Source: JAIPAN01 sp040403555 (GTDB lineage: Bacteria; Bacteroidota; Bacteroidia; Sphingobacteriales; Sphingobacteriaceae). Taken from it: DNA of 64,000 nucleotides. The DNA lies in the NCBI GenBank assembly GCA_040403555.1, contig JBBAKN010000001.1, positions 1 to 64,000 of the forward strand, written 5' to 3'. Under the pieces are notes generated by a model. That model ran no database searches. It saw only the letters and a list, made by a program, of their open reading frames with translations, and was not told where the DNA came from. Numbering within the stretch: the first letter of the stretch is position 1; each line of letters opens with the position of its first letter. The position numbers and the translations under genes were made by a program. This document shows, piece by piece, positions 17,720 through 26,558 of this stretch.

Positions 17720-17737
17720 CACACTAGAATTTTAAAC

Positions 17738-18892
17738 ATGGAAAATTTTGAACGTTTTAATCCAACAAAGCTACTTTTTGGAAAAGATGTAATGGATGGT
17801 ATATGCACCGAATTGAAGCCGCTAGGCACTCGAGCTTTTATCATTATTGGTAAAGGATCGGTAAAAAAGAATGGGCTTTACGCTCGTTTGGTTTCTTTAT
17901 TAAATATTGGAGGCATTGCGCACCTAACGTTTGAAGGCATTAAATCAAATCCAATTTATCAGGATGCAGATGCGGCGGTAAAAGAAGCCAAGGCTTTTGG
18001 AGCAGATTATATTATTGCACTTGGCGGTGGTTCGGTTATAGATACAGCCAAAGCGGTAGCCATGGGTGTTCCGGTAACTCATTCTGTTTGGGATTTTTAC
18101 CTACAAAAAACTAAGCCAGAGCAAGCATTGCCTATTTTTGCTATTTTAACTTTGGCCGCAACTGGTACAGAAATGAATCCTTTTACGGTTTTACAAGATA
18201 CCGAGGGTGGTTCTAAACGTGGATACGGATCTCCTTATTTATATCCTCGGGTATCTTTTTTAGATCCAGCCTTAACCACTACCGTTCCTGCAAATTATAC
18301 AGCTTATGGTGTAGCCGATTTAATGGCACATGCGCTCGAGCAATTCTTTGGCTTAGGAAATTCGCCTTTAACTGATTTGCATACCGCAGCGGTGCTTAAA
18401 TTGGCTGTAGTGTACGGGGAAAAGGTTGTGAGCCATCCCGATGACTACGATACTCGTGCAAATATTATGTGGTTGGCCACTACGGCACTAAACGGTTCGT
18501 TAACGGCCGGTAAAAATGGAGGCGATTGGGCTTGTCATGGTTTTGAACACTCTTTAAGTGTATTATTTGATATTGCCCATGGTGCAGGTTTATCTATCGT
18601 GTTTCCGGCTTGGTTGAAACACAATCAGGATAAATTTCTTGATAAACTGGCGTTTTTAGCTAGACATGTTTTTGAATTAGAAGGAAGCGATGAGCAGTTG
18701 GCTCCTCAATTTATTGAGAAATTGGAAGTGTTTTTCACCTCAATTCAAACGCCTACACGTTTAGCTCAAGCAAATATTGATAAAAGTTCTAAAGACGCTA
18801 TTTTAGCGAACTTTAAACAACATAAAGTTTCTGGGCAGGTTTACAAACTAAACGAAGAAGACCACAGCGCAATTTTAGACTTAATGTGGTAA
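17738..18892 (+). CDS. Iron-containing alcohol dehydrogenase
   Basis: A 384-aa cytoplasmic oxidoreductase of the Fe-ADH family, interconverting an alcohol and an aldehyde or ketone with NAD(P)H. The start is the ATG at 17738 (MENFERFNPTKLLFGK); an in-frame TTG at 17690 would add 16 unlikely residues. The nucleotide loop GGGSVIDTAKAV is at 96-107. The metal ligands fit Asp194 and His198 in GVADLMAHALEQ, His267 in WACHGFEH and His281 in DIAHGAG, with the 14-residue spacing of the last two as in FucO. The N-terminus resembles butanol-dehydrogenase and YqhD-type reductases that detoxify aldehydes. The divergent MFS gene may share its control. Exact substrate unknown. Confidence 0.92.
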   Translation: MENFERFNPTKLLFGKDVMDGICTELKPLGTRAFIIIGKGSVKKNGLYARLVSLLNIGGIAHLTFEGIKSNPIYQDADAAVKEAKAFGADYIIALGGGSVIDTAKAVAMGVPVTHSVWDFYLQKTKPEQALPIFAILTLAATGTEMNPFTVLQDTEGGSKRGYGSPYLYPRVSFLDPALTTTVPANYTAYGVADLMAHALEQFFGLGNSPLTDLHTAAVLKLAVVYGEKVVSHPDDYDTRANIMWLATTALNGSLTAGKNGGDWACHGFEHSLSVLFDIAHGAGLSIVFPAWLKHNQDKFLDKLAFLARHVFELEGSDEQLAPQFIEKLEVFFTSIQTPTRLAQANIDKSSKDAILANFKQHKVSGQVYKLNEEDHSAILDLMW

Positions 18893-18902
18893 AATCCTAA
18901 AA

Positions 18903-19388
18903 ATGAAAATATCGGAAAAGGCTCTCACGTGGGTCATGCGCTTATACCCACCACTCCTTTTCCAACGCATTTGGGTGCGTCGCTTTGAGCCTGGTTTTAG
19001 CGGGGTTGATGTAGTTATTGTAAAGAGTTTTATGAACAAAAACTACAATAAATCTATCTTCGGAGGTACAATTTTTACTGCTACTGATCCATTTTACGCT
19101 ATTTTATTCGATCAGGTATTGCAACGCAGAGGATTAAAATGTCGTGTTTGGCTTAAAAGTGCTCAAATTAGCTACTTAAAACCCGGTAGAACAAACCTCA
19201 GTTTTCGCATCCAACTTTCAGAAACAGAAATAAAAGAAGCTGAAGAAATCCTGCATACACAAGGAAAATATGTAAAAAGTTTTCCAATAGAATTATACGA
19301 CACCACGGGCATATTGTGTGCCACCGTTCAAAACGAAGTATACATTCGAAATTTACATAAAGGCGAAGCCGATATTGTAGCCTATTAA
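18903..19388 (+). CDS. DUF4442 hotdog-fold protein, likely thioesterase
   Basis: A 161-aa protein whose sequence (FEPGFSGVDVVIVKSFMNKN, then SIFGGTIFTATDPFYAILF, then KSAQISYLKPGRTNLSF) matches the DUF4442 group of hotdog-fold proteins related to acyl-CoA thioesterases. Family knowledge suggests hydrolysis of a CoA or similar thioester, but no activity is proven for this group. The GGTIFTATDPFYA helix would carry the active-site acid (Asp61). It starts 10 bases after the Fe-ADH stop, so the two are probably co-transcribed. This would couple an aldehyde or alcohol step with acyl group handling, which is only inference. Confidence 0.8.
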   Translation: MKISEKALTWVMRLYPPLLFQRIWVRRFEPGFSGVDVVIVKSFMNKNYNKSIFGGTIFTATDPFYAILFDQVLQRRGLKCRVWLKSAQISYLKPGRTNLSFRIQLSETEIKEAEEILHTQGKYVKSFPIELYDTTGILCATVQNEVYIRNLHKGEADIVAY

Positions 19389-19443
19389 ATATTTATAAGT
19401 TATTTATTAATAGCTTATTATCATACTTTAATTTATCTAACAC

Positions 19444-20808
19444 TTGAAGAAATTTTACCATACCTACAAACCGCATTATAAAACCAATTTAGCTTTGGCT
19501 ATACCGGTGGTAATATCTCAATTGGGGCATACCTTGGTGCATACAGCCGATAGTGTAATTGTAGGTCATTTCGCCGGAACCATTCCATTAGCAGCGGTTT
19601 CGCTTGTAAATAGTGTGTTTACCATTGTATTGGTATTGGGTATTGGTATTTCTTATGGCATAACGCCACTCATTGCACAAGAAAATGGGCGTAAAAACTA
19701 TACCGAGTGTGGCAAATTGCTGTACAACAGTTTAGTTATAAGTGCCATTACAGGTTTAGTACTATTTTCTGCCATCTATTTTGGTACCATGGCCGCCATT
19801 GATCATTTGGGACAAACGCCAGAAGTGGTTACGCAGGCTAAACCATTTTTATCACTTCTATCTATTTCTATCATCCCATTGATGTTTTTTATGACGGCCA
19901 AGCAGTTTGCAGAAGGTCTTGGCTTTACTAAACAAGCCATGTACATTTCAATTTGGGGCAATGTGTTAAATATAGTGCTGGGCATTATTTTCGTAAAAGG
20001 TTTATTTGGTATCACTCCCATGGGTGTGAGAGGAGTTGGTTTAGCTACTTTAATAGATAGAACGATAATGGGTGTAGTGATGGTGGCTTATATTTTCCGT
20101 TCTAGCCATTTTAAACGGTATTTAAAAGAATTTGGGCGTACGGCGCTTACCAAAACTCGTTCGCTAAGTATTTTAAAAATAGGCACACCCGTAGCCCTAC
20201 AATATACATTTGAAATAAGTGCATTTAGCGGGGCAGCTATTTTGATGGGGACACTTGGGGCCGTTCATCAAGCAGCACATCAGGTGGCCATAAACTTGGC
20301 TGCCATGACCTATATGATGGCCAGTGGCGTTGCCGCTGCTGCTGCCATAAAATCTGGCAATAATTTTGGCGGGAAAGATTTTGTGCAGTTGCGTTTATCA
20401 GCTATTTCTAGTTACCACATTGTATTGGCCTTTATGAGTATTACGGCCTTGTTCTTTGTGTTTTTTAACAACTACCTGCCTTATATGTATACTGAAGATA
20501 CCCGTGTAATTGCCATTGCAGCTCAATTGTTAATTATAGCCGGATTTTTCCAACTATTTGATGGAACCCAAGTGGTTGGATTGGGTGTGTTAAGAGGCAT
20601 GGGCGATGTTAATATTCCTACGCTCTTTACTTTTATTGCCTATTGGCTAATAGGATTACCGATGGCTTACTTTTTAGGCATTGTGCAAGGTTTGGGTGCA
20701 AATGGTATTTGGTACGGACTTACATTGGGTTTATTGGTTTCCTCTGCCCTCTTGTTTATGCGTTTCCAATATTTTAGTAGGAAACTAATTCTAAGAATAC
20801 CAGACTAA
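19444..20808 (+). CDS. MATE family efflux transporter
   Basis: An inner-membrane antiporter of 454 aa with about twelve helices and the MATE layout of two six-helix halves. LALAIPVVISQLGHTLVHTADSVIVGHFAG (residues 15-44) is the characteristic first helix pair. The second half begins around 240 (ILKIGTPVALQYTFEISAF) and has the expected pseudo-symmetry. It likely exports cationic drugs or metabolites with Na+ or H+. The frame opens at a TTG (19444); no ATG precedes the first conserved helix, so a TTG start is the best call. The 55-bp gap to the DUF4442 gene is AT-rich. Its stop abuts the convergent argS stop. Confidence 0.9.
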   Translation: MKKFYHTYKPHYKTNLALAIPVVISQLGHTLVHTADSVIVGHFAGTIPLAAVSLVNSVFTIVLVLGIGISYGITPLIAQENGRKNYTECGKLLYNSLVISAITGLVLFSAIYFGTMAAIDHLGQTPEVVTQAKPFLSLLSISIIPLMFFMTAKQFAEGLGFTKQAMYISIWGNVLNIVLGIIFVKGLFGITPMGVRGVGLATLIDRTIMGVVMVAYIFRSSHFKRYLKEFGRTALTKTRSLSILKIGTPVALQYTFEISAFSGAAILMGTLGAVHQAAHQVAINLAAMTYMMASGVAAAAAIKSGNNFGGKDFVQLRLSAISSYHIVLAFMSITALFFVFFNNYLPYMYTEDTRVIAIAAQLLIIAGFFQLFDGTQVVGLGVLRGMGDVNIPTLFTFIAYWLIGLPMAYFLGIVQGLGANGIWYGLTLGLLVSSALLFMRFQYFSRKLILRIPD

Positions 20809-22575
20809 TTACATCTTATCTGGCACCTGAATGCCCAGTAAGCTCATGGACATTTTAATGGTTTTGGCAGTGGCTGCGGATAAGGCTAGTCGAAAGGCTT
20901 TAAGCTCTTCATCTTCTAATTTCAGAATGATTTCTTCGTGGTAGAATTTATTGTAGAGTTTAGCTAGCTCGTAGGTATAGTTGGCCACTAAAGCAGGGCT
21001 ATGTTCTTGAGCAGCAGCTTGTAAGAGGGACGGATATTGGCTTAAACAAACCAAAACATCGCGTTCTGAAGAGGTTAATGCGCCTGAATAATTAGTTTTA
21101 GCATTAGCCCCAAAATCTGCTTTGTTTAATACCGATTGAATACGAGCATGGGTATATTGAATAAAAGGTCCGGTATTTCCTTGAAAATCTATAGACTCAT
21201 TCGGATTGAATAAAAGACGTTTTTTGGGCTCTACTTTTAATAAAAAGTATTTGAGTGCGCCTAGGCCAATCATTTGGTAGAGCTTCTCTTTTTCTTCTTC
21301 AGTAAAGCCTTCTACTTTACCCAATTCTTCGGTGCGTTGTTTGGCGGTAGCTACCATTTCGGCTAATAAGTCATCGGCATCAACCACAGTTCCTTCTCTC
21401 GATTTCATTTTACCCGAAGGTAAATCAACCATACCGTAGGATAAATGGTGTAAGCCCTTGGCCCAGGTTTTTCCTAATTTTTCTAAAATGAGAAATAAGA
21501 CTTTAAAGTGATAATCCTGTTCGTTACCCACCACATAAATCGATTCATCCATGCCGAAATCATCGTATTTAAGTTGTGCAGTACCTAAATCTTGCGTAAT
21601 GTACACCGAGGTGCCATCCGCACGTAATACTAATTTTTCATCCAAGCCATCGGCAGTCAGATCTATCCAAACAGAGCCATCAAGCTTTTTAAAAAACACA
21701 CCCTTTTTTAGACCTTCTTCTATGCTGTCTTTACCCAATAAATAAGTATTAGATTCGTAATAATATTTTTTAAAGTCGACGCCTAAAGTGGTGTAGGTTT
21801 GCTCAAAACCAGCATAAACCCAGGTATTCATTGTTTTCCAAAGACTGAGTACGGCTTCGTCGCCGGCTTCCCAAGCTTGTAACATCGCTTGAGCCCCCAG
21901 TATCAATGGGGCTTGTTTTTTAGCCTCTTCTTCGGTTTTTCCTTGGGCTATTAAGGCCTCTTGTTCGGCTTTGTAAGCTTTATCGAATAGCACGTAGTAT
22001 TTTCCTACCAAGTGGTCGCCTTTTAAGCCACTACTTTCTGGAGTTTCGCCATTTCCAAATTTCTGCCAAGCCAACATCGATTTGCAAATGTGAATACCGC
22101 GATCGTTTACCAAATTGGCTTTTATTACCTCATAGCCACTGGCAGCCAATATTTCGGCTACGCTATAACCCAATAAATTATTGCGTATATGGCCAAGGTG
22201 TAAGGGTTTATTGGTATTTGGCGATGAATACTCTACCATAACTTTTTTGCCATTGGATATTGATTGATAATTACCAGCTTGTTCTAAGCTATTAATCCAA
22301 TAGCTATCGCTTATAGATAAGTTTAAAAAACCCTTAATCACATTAAAAGCTGATACTTCGGAAATAGCATTTTGCAGATATAATCCCAATTCTTCGCCGG
22401 TTACTTCGGGCGATTTTTTCGAAAAACGGGTTATAGGGAACGTAACCACCGTAATTTGACCATCGAACTCTTTGCGTGTTTCTTGTAAATTGAATTCACT
22501 GACAGGCATTTCGGCCTGATATAAATCGGAAACAGCTTGGGGTAAGGAATGAAGGATTTGTTCTTCTATGGTCAT
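20809..22575 (-). CDS. argS: Arginyl-tRNA synthetase
   Basis: Class I synthetase that charges tRNA-Arg with arginine. The protein is 588 aa. The N-terminal Arg-tRNA additional domain is at about 1-100. The HIGH-type motif is HLGH at 126-129, within EYSSPNTNKPLHLGHIRNN. The KMSKS equivalent is MKSRE at 390-394. The C-terminal anticodon-binding DALR domain ends in IKMSMSLLGIQVPDKM. It is the first of a group of arginine-handling genes: arginase lies 15 bp upstream on the same strand and the arginine decarboxylase is divergent beyond that. Its stop meets the MATE stop tail to tail with no gap. Confidence 0.98.
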   Translation of the reverse strand: MTIEEQILHSLPQAVSDLYQAEMPVSEFNLQETRKEFDGQITVVTFPITRFSKKSPEVTGEELGLYLQNAISEVSAFNVIKGFLNLSISDSYWINSLEQAGNYQSISNGKKVMVEYSSPNTNKPLHLGHIRNNLLGYSVAEILAASGYEVIKANLVNDRGIHICKSMLAWQKFGNGETPESSGLKGDHLVGKYYVLFDKAYKAEQEALIAQGKTEEEAKKQAPLILGAQAMLQAWEAGDEAVLSLWKTMNTWVYAGFEQTYTTLGVDFKKYYYESNTYLLGKDSIEEGLKKGVFFKKLDGSVWIDLTADGLDEKLVLRADGTSVYITQDLGTAQLKYDDFGMDESIYVVGNEQDYHFKVLFLILEKLGKTWAKGLHHLSYGMVDLPSGKMKSREGTVVDADDLLAEMVATAKQRTEELGKVEGFTEEEKEKLYQMIGLGALKYFLLKVEPKKRLLFNPNESIDFQGNTGPFIQYTHARIQSVLNKADFGANAKTNYSGALTSSERDVLVCLSQYPSLLQAAAQEHSPALVANYTYELAKLYNKFYHEEIILKLEDEELKAFRLALSAATAKTIKMSMSLLGIQVPDKM

Positions 22576-22590
22576 TGTATTCGGGTGTAT

Positions 22591-23538
22591 TTAGTCGTTT
22601 AATAAAGAGTTGGTTGCTCTTACTAGTATTTCAAAGGCATTTTCGGCCATTAAGTTTTCTTTATCTAGAGTTGGGTTTATCTCTACCATTTCAAAACAAC
22701 AAACTTTAGCTGAAGTTAGCAACCTGGAGATTAAATTACCGGCTTCACGTTCGGTTAATCCATTGGATACAGGTGTGCCCGTTCCTTTAGAAATGGCACT
22801 ATCGAGTACATCTACATCAAACGATACGTAAATTAAATCGCAGTGATCTAGAGCTTGTATGGTTTCAATGGCAATACGTTCTACGCTCCGTTTACGTATA
22901 TCGGCTATTGTAAAATTTTTGACTTTATGCCGTTTTAATAAAAAATCTTCCTGGGGTTCTACATCGCGAACACCAATATAAACCACATCTTTATAATTTA
23001 TTTTGGGTGCAATATTGGCGACGTTTTTAAGCTGAAACCAATAATTAAGCGTTTCTTGATCTGGCTTATTTACTTTTGAGTCTAGGTTATCTTCGTCTAA
23101 CACAATAGCCATAGTCATACCATGTAAATTACCCGACGGTGTGGTATAGGGTGAATGTAAGTCGGCATGCGCATCTACCCAAATTACGCCTAATTTAGAT
23201 TTAGGGTAAGCTTTACGAATACCCGAAATAGTACCAGCTGCCGTACTGTGATCTCCGGCTAAAATAATGGGAAATAAATTATTTTCGAGTGTTTTAGCCA
23301 CTTCTTCTGCTACACGCTCTACCATGGTTAAAACGCCAGATATGCGCTTGGCATAGGCATTACCGGTAGCTTCTAGTAACAAGTGGTTTTCGTGGGGTAT
23401 TTCTAGAGTTTTGTGTTTTTTAAAATACCTGCTTCCAAAATCTAGTGCGGCTATTTTAATGGCATCTACCCCTAAGCTTGACCCTCTTGTTCCAGCGCCA
23501 ATTTCTGATTTAACCTCTATTATTTTTAGTTCTTTCAT
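22591..23538 (-). CDS. rocF: Arginase
   Basis: Binuclear manganese enzyme that splits arginine into ornithine and urea. The protein is 315 aa. Metal-binding residues are all present: His97 in AGDHSTAAG, Asp122, His124 and Asp126 in VDAHADLHSP, and Asp241 and Asp243 in SFDVDVLDS. Glu286 in EMVEINP is also conserved. The N-terminal GAGTRGSSLGVDAI fits the ureohydrolase family, and the SPYTTPSGNLHGM loop after the metal site fits arginase rather than agmatinase. It is 15 bp from argS on the same strand and divergent from speA across 101 bp. The adjacent argS, arginase and arginine decarboxylase suggest that arginine use is balanced between translation, ornithine/urea and agmatine. Confidence 0.94.
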   Translation of the reverse strand: MKELKIIEVKSEIGAGTRGSSLGVDAIKIAALDFGSRYFKKHKTLEIPHENHLLLEATGNAYAKRISGVLTMVERVAEEVAKTLENNLFPIILAGDHSTAAGTISGIRKAYPKSKLGVIWVDAHADLHSPYTTPSGNLHGMTMAIVLDEDNLDSKVNKPDQETLNYWFQLKNVANIAPKINYKDVVYIGVRDVEPQEDFLLKRHKVKNFTIADIRKRSVERIAIETIQALDHCDLIYVSFDVDVLDSAISKGTGTPVSNGLTEREAGNLISRLLTSAKVCCFEMVEINPTLDKENLMAENAFEILVRATNSLLND

Positions 23539-23615
23539 GGAAATTTATTTTCCTTAAAACGGAAACAGATAAAATTAAATTACCTAAACACTACACGTGA
23601 TGCAATTTGCTTTTT

Positions 23616-23623
23616 TATATTTG
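23616..23623 (+). promoter_or_regulatory. -7 promoter box of speA
   Basis: TATATTTG matches the Bacteroidota TAnnTTTG consensus 16 bases before the speA ATG. The predicted leader is only about ten bases. No -33 TTTG at normal spacing was found. Confidence 0.5.
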
Positions 23624-23639
23624 CCAAAAATACTAAAAA

Positions 23640-25028
23640 ATGCAGAGCTACGCGGAATTTCTTGACCTGAGTGTGGGTTTCCCTCAAGACGGTTACCAAG
23701 TTATTGATGATGAGTTGTATTTCCACGAATTAAACCTCATGGAAATGATAGAAACCTATGGTACGCCACTACGGTTTACTTATTTACCTATCATCTCAAA
23801 AAAAATTCAAGAGGCTAAATTGTTGTTTCAAACGGCTATTGTTAAAAACAATTACCGCGGTGGATACAAATATTGCTATTGTACTAAAAGTTCACACTTT
23901 AGGCACATTGTTGAAGAAGCGCTTAAAAACGATATTCACTTAGAAACCTCTTCAGCTTTTGATATGCCCATGATTGATGCGCTAGAGAAAAAAGGCGTAT
24001 TGGATAAAAAAATCACTGTGATTTGTAATGGATTTAAAACCTTTCAGTACAAACAATATATAATTGATATGTTACACGATGGTTATCAAAATATCATTCC
24101 GGTATTGGATAATAAAGAGGAATTTAACCTTTACGATGATGAATTAGATATTCCTTGCAGTTTAGGTATGCGTATTGCTGCCGAGGAGCAACCCGATTCA
24201 CAATTTTACACGTCTCGTCTGGGTATTCCTTTAGAAGATATAATTGATTTTTACAAAGCTAAAATTTCAGAAAACCCTAATTTTAAAGTTAAATTATTGC
24301 ATTTCTTTATCAATTCGGGTATTTCTGATACGCCTTATTATTGGAACGAATTAGAAAAATACGTAACGCTGTATTGTCGGTTTAAAAAAATTAACCCCGA
24401 TTTAACTACGCTCGATATTGGTGGTGGTATGCCCTTTAAAGATTCGTTGGTATTTGATTTTGATTACGAATACATGGTAAACGAAATTGTAAAACGTATT
24501 AAAGAAATTTGTGCAGAGCACGACGTAATGGAACCGGATATTATTACCGAATTCGGTAAATATACCGTAGCCGAGGCTTCGGGTATATTGTATAAAGTAT
24601 TGGGTCGTAAGCAACAAAATGACCGTGAAAAGTGGTTGATGTTAGATGGTTCTTTTATTACCAACCTACCCGATGTGTGGGCCTTAAATCAGAAATATAT
24701 TTTACTTCCAATAAACAATTGGGATGCTGAATACGAAAAAGTGAATTTGGGTGGTATTACCTGCGATGGCCAAGATTATTACAATCAGGAGGCCCACATG
24801 AACAACGTTTTTATGCCTAAAACTCGTAAGGTGCAGTATTTAGGTTTTTTCAATACCGGAGCTTATCAAGAAGTATTGAGCGGATATGGTGGTATTCATC
24901 ATTGTTTATTACCTTCTCCAAAACACGTAATTATTCGCAGAAATAGAGACGAAAGTTTCAATTTTGAAGTATTTGGTGAGGAGCAAAATAGTAAGCAGGT
25001 ACTTAAAATATTAGGCTATACTTCCTAA
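23640..25028 (+). CDS. speA: Arginine decarboxylase (PLP-dependent, Bacteroidota type)
   Basis: Decarboxylates arginine to agmatine, the first step to putrescine and spermidine. The 462-aa protein is the short form found in this phylum rather than the roughly 630-aa E. coli SpeA. The PLP lysine is Lys83 in YCTKSSHF. The phosphate-binding glycine loop is LDIGGGMPF at about 259-266, and CDGQDYYNQEA near 377-387 contains the Cys-Asp pair of fold-III decarboxylases. YGGIHHCLLPSPKHVII near the C-terminus fits. It is divergent from arginase, so arginine can go to agmatine or ornithine. The TAnnTTTG box just upstream supports the ATG at 23640. Convergent with the pseudouridine synthase, with one base between stops. 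Confidence 0.9.
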   Translation: MQSYAEFLDLSVGFPQDGYQVIDDELYFHELNLMEMIETYGTPLRFTYLPIISKKIQEAKLLFQTAIVKNNYRGGYKYCYCTKSSHFRHIVEEALKNDIHLETSSAFDMPMIDALEKKGVLDKKITVICNGFKTFQYKQYIIDMLHDGYQNIIPVLDNKEEFNLYDDELDIPCSLGMRIAAEEQPDSQFYTSRLGIPLEDIIDFYKAKISENPNFKVKLLHFFINSGISDTPYYWNELEKYVTLYCRFKKINPDLTTLDIGGGMPFKDSLVFDFDYEYMVNEIVKRIKEICAEHDVMEPDIITEFGKYTVAEASGILYKVLGRKQQNDREKWLMLDGSFITNLPDVWALNQKYILLPINNWDAEYEKVNLGGITCDGQDYYNQEAHMNNVFMPKTRKVQYLGFFNTGAYQEVLSGYGGIHHCLLPSPKHVIIRRNRDESFNFEVFGEEQNSKQVLKILGYTS

Positions 25029-25029
25029 G

Positions 25030-25749
25030 TTATTTATCAAACTTATCAAGTAATTTTAGGAGTGTCGCAAAATCTTTAGGATAAGGCGCTTCAATTGTTA
25101 CTGTATTTTCCGGGTTAATTTTAAAGGTAATTTGCTTTGCATGTAATGCAAAACGTTTCATAATGGGCAGTTCTTCCTGATCTTTACCGAGTTTATACCC
25201 TCGTTTAATACCCGAAAGCAGTACTGGTTGGCCGCCATACAATTCATCGCCGGCAATAGCTGCCCGTTGTGAGGCTAAATGAATCCGAATTTGGTGCATA
25301 CGTCCGCTAACCGGTTTGCATTCTACCAAAGTAAAGTTTTTATAGTAAGTAAGTGATTGAAAATAGGTTAAAGCCGTTTTACCCTCTTGCTTATTTATGG
25401 CTACGTTTTTATTACCCAAGTTTAAAATGGGTAAATCTACCTTTAAGGAGTCAAATTGATGGGTTCCATTAATTACAGCATGATAAATCTTATTTACTTC
25501 ACGGTGTTCAAACTGCATAGAGATGAACCGGTAAGTTTCTGGATTTTTAGCTACAATTAGCGCTCCTGAGGTTTCTTTATCTAAACGATGGCAAATCTGT
25601 GCATCGGGGCTATATTGTTTGGCTAAACGAAGTAAACTAGGCTCTGCTCCTTCTCTATTATCTAAAGAACTTAAAAAGGCTGGTTTGTTTACTACAATCA
25701 GATCGTCATTTTCAAATAAAATAAGATCTTTAAAAACGGGGAATTTCAA
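25030..25749 (-). CDS. RluA-family 23S rRNA or tRNA pseudouridine synthase
   Basis: Isomerises uridine to pseudouridine in structured RNA. The protein is 239 aa. The family signature is HRLDKETSGALIVAKN, with catalytic Asp57. The NKPAFLSSLD motif near 21-30 and the GRMHQIRIHLASQ motif near 158-170 complete the fold; there is no S4 domain. The frame opens with TTG at 25749 (MKFPVFKDLIL); no ATG precedes the first conserved motif, so TTG is the best start. A TATTTTTG box lies 22-29 bases upstream on the minus strand. The precise RNA site is not predictable. It is convergent with speA. Confidence 0.88.
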   Translation of the reverse strand: MKFPVFKDLILFENDDLIVVNKPAFLSSLDNREGAEPSLLRLAKQYSPDAQICHRLDKETSGALIVAKNPETYRFISMQFEHREVNKIYHAVINGTHQFDSLKVDLPILNLGNKNVAINKQEGKTALTYFQSLTYYKNFTLVECKPVSGRMHQIRIHLASQRAAIAGDELYGGQPVLLSGIKRGYKLGKDQEELPIMKRFALHAKQITFKINPENTVTIEAPYPKDFATLLKLLDKFDK

Positions 25750-25770
25750 TAGTATGTGTGTTTAGAAACA

Positions 25771-25778
25771 CAAAAATA
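25771..25778 (-). promoter_or_regulatory. -7 promoter box of the RluA-family gene
   Basis: On the minus strand the sequence is TATTTTTG, an exact TAnnTTTG match 22 bases before the TTG start. It supports that start because no ATG is available downstream. Confidence 0.5.
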
Positions 25779-25795
25779 CGGATGTTAGTTGATAT

Positions 25796-26488
25796 TTAAG
25801 CGTTGAATTTGTAGCCTACACCTTTCACTGTGCCCACATACTTGTCACCAAGTTTTTCTCTCAACTTTCTTATATGTACGTCAATAGTTCTATTGGTTAC
25901 AATAACAGATTCTTCCCAAATGCTTTTAAGAATTTGATCGCGGGTAAATACTTTGCCTGGTTTAGATGCTAACAGGTGTAAGAGTTCGAATTCTTTTTTT
26001 GCTAAAACTACCTTTTTGCCAGCTTGATAAACCAAAAAGGCCTCTCTATCTATTACTAAATCTTCAATCTCCAGTTTTTTGTGGGGTTGTTCTTGTTCGT
26101 TTTTCTGGCTGGTTCTACGTAAAATGGCGTTAATTCTACTAACCAGTGATCTTGGTTTAATGGGCTTGGTTATGTAATCGTCGGCACCCACATTAAAACC
26201 AGAAATTTCTGAGTATTCTTCATTCCGAGCGGTTAAGAAAACCATAAAGGTTTGCTTAAATTCAGGTAGTGTACGCATTAAACGGCAGGCTTCTATACCA
26301 TCCATTTTTGGCATCATTACGTCCAATAAAATTAAATCGGGTAGCACTTTTTTCGCAACATTGATAGCTTCCTGGCCATTTGTAGCCTTAAAAACCTGAA
26401 ATCCTTCTAGTTTTAAATTGTACTCAATAAGTTCTAGAATATCGACTTCGTCGTCTACAATTAATATTTTGGGTTTTGTGCTGCTCAT
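25796..26488 (-). CDS. OmpR/PhoB-family response regulator (no adjacent kinase)
   Basis: A 230-aa two-component regulator. The receiver domain (1-120) has the acidic pair VDDE near 11-14, the phosphorylated Asp56 in LILLDVMMP, Thr86 in FLTAR and Lys108 in DDYITKP. The C-terminal winged-helix domain (130-230) contains FTRDQILKSIWEESVIVTNRTIDVHIRKLREKLG in pieces, the DNA-recognition and dimer elements of the OmpR class. No histidine kinase is on either side: the neighbours are a pseudouridine synthase and a thioredoxin-like lipoprotein. Its kinase must lie elsewhere. Sequence type resembles PhoB, so phosphate control is possible but unproven. Confidence 0.93.
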   Translation of the reverse strand: MSSTKPKILIVDDEVDILELIEYNLKLEGFQVFKATNGQEAINVAKKVLPDLILLDVMMPKMDGIEACRLMRTLPEFKQTFMVFLTARNEEYSEISGFNVGADDYITKPIKPRSLVSRINAILRRTSQKNEQEQPHKKLEIEDLVIDREAFLVYQAGKKVVLAKKEFELLHLLASKPGKVFTRDQILKSIWEESVIVTNRTIDVHIRKLREKLGDKYVGTVKGVGYKFNA

Positions 26489-26558
26489 TATTCTACTAAG
26501 ATAAACATTTAAAGTACAGAGGGTATAAACAAACTGTTAAGAAATTATTAGCCAAGTA

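Noticed and set aside
17651..17722. A longer N-terminus for the MFS transporter, starting at 17722.
   Set aside because: The extra 24 residues lack family character and overlap the leader of the divergent alcohol dehydrogenase; the ATG at 17650 fits the first helix.
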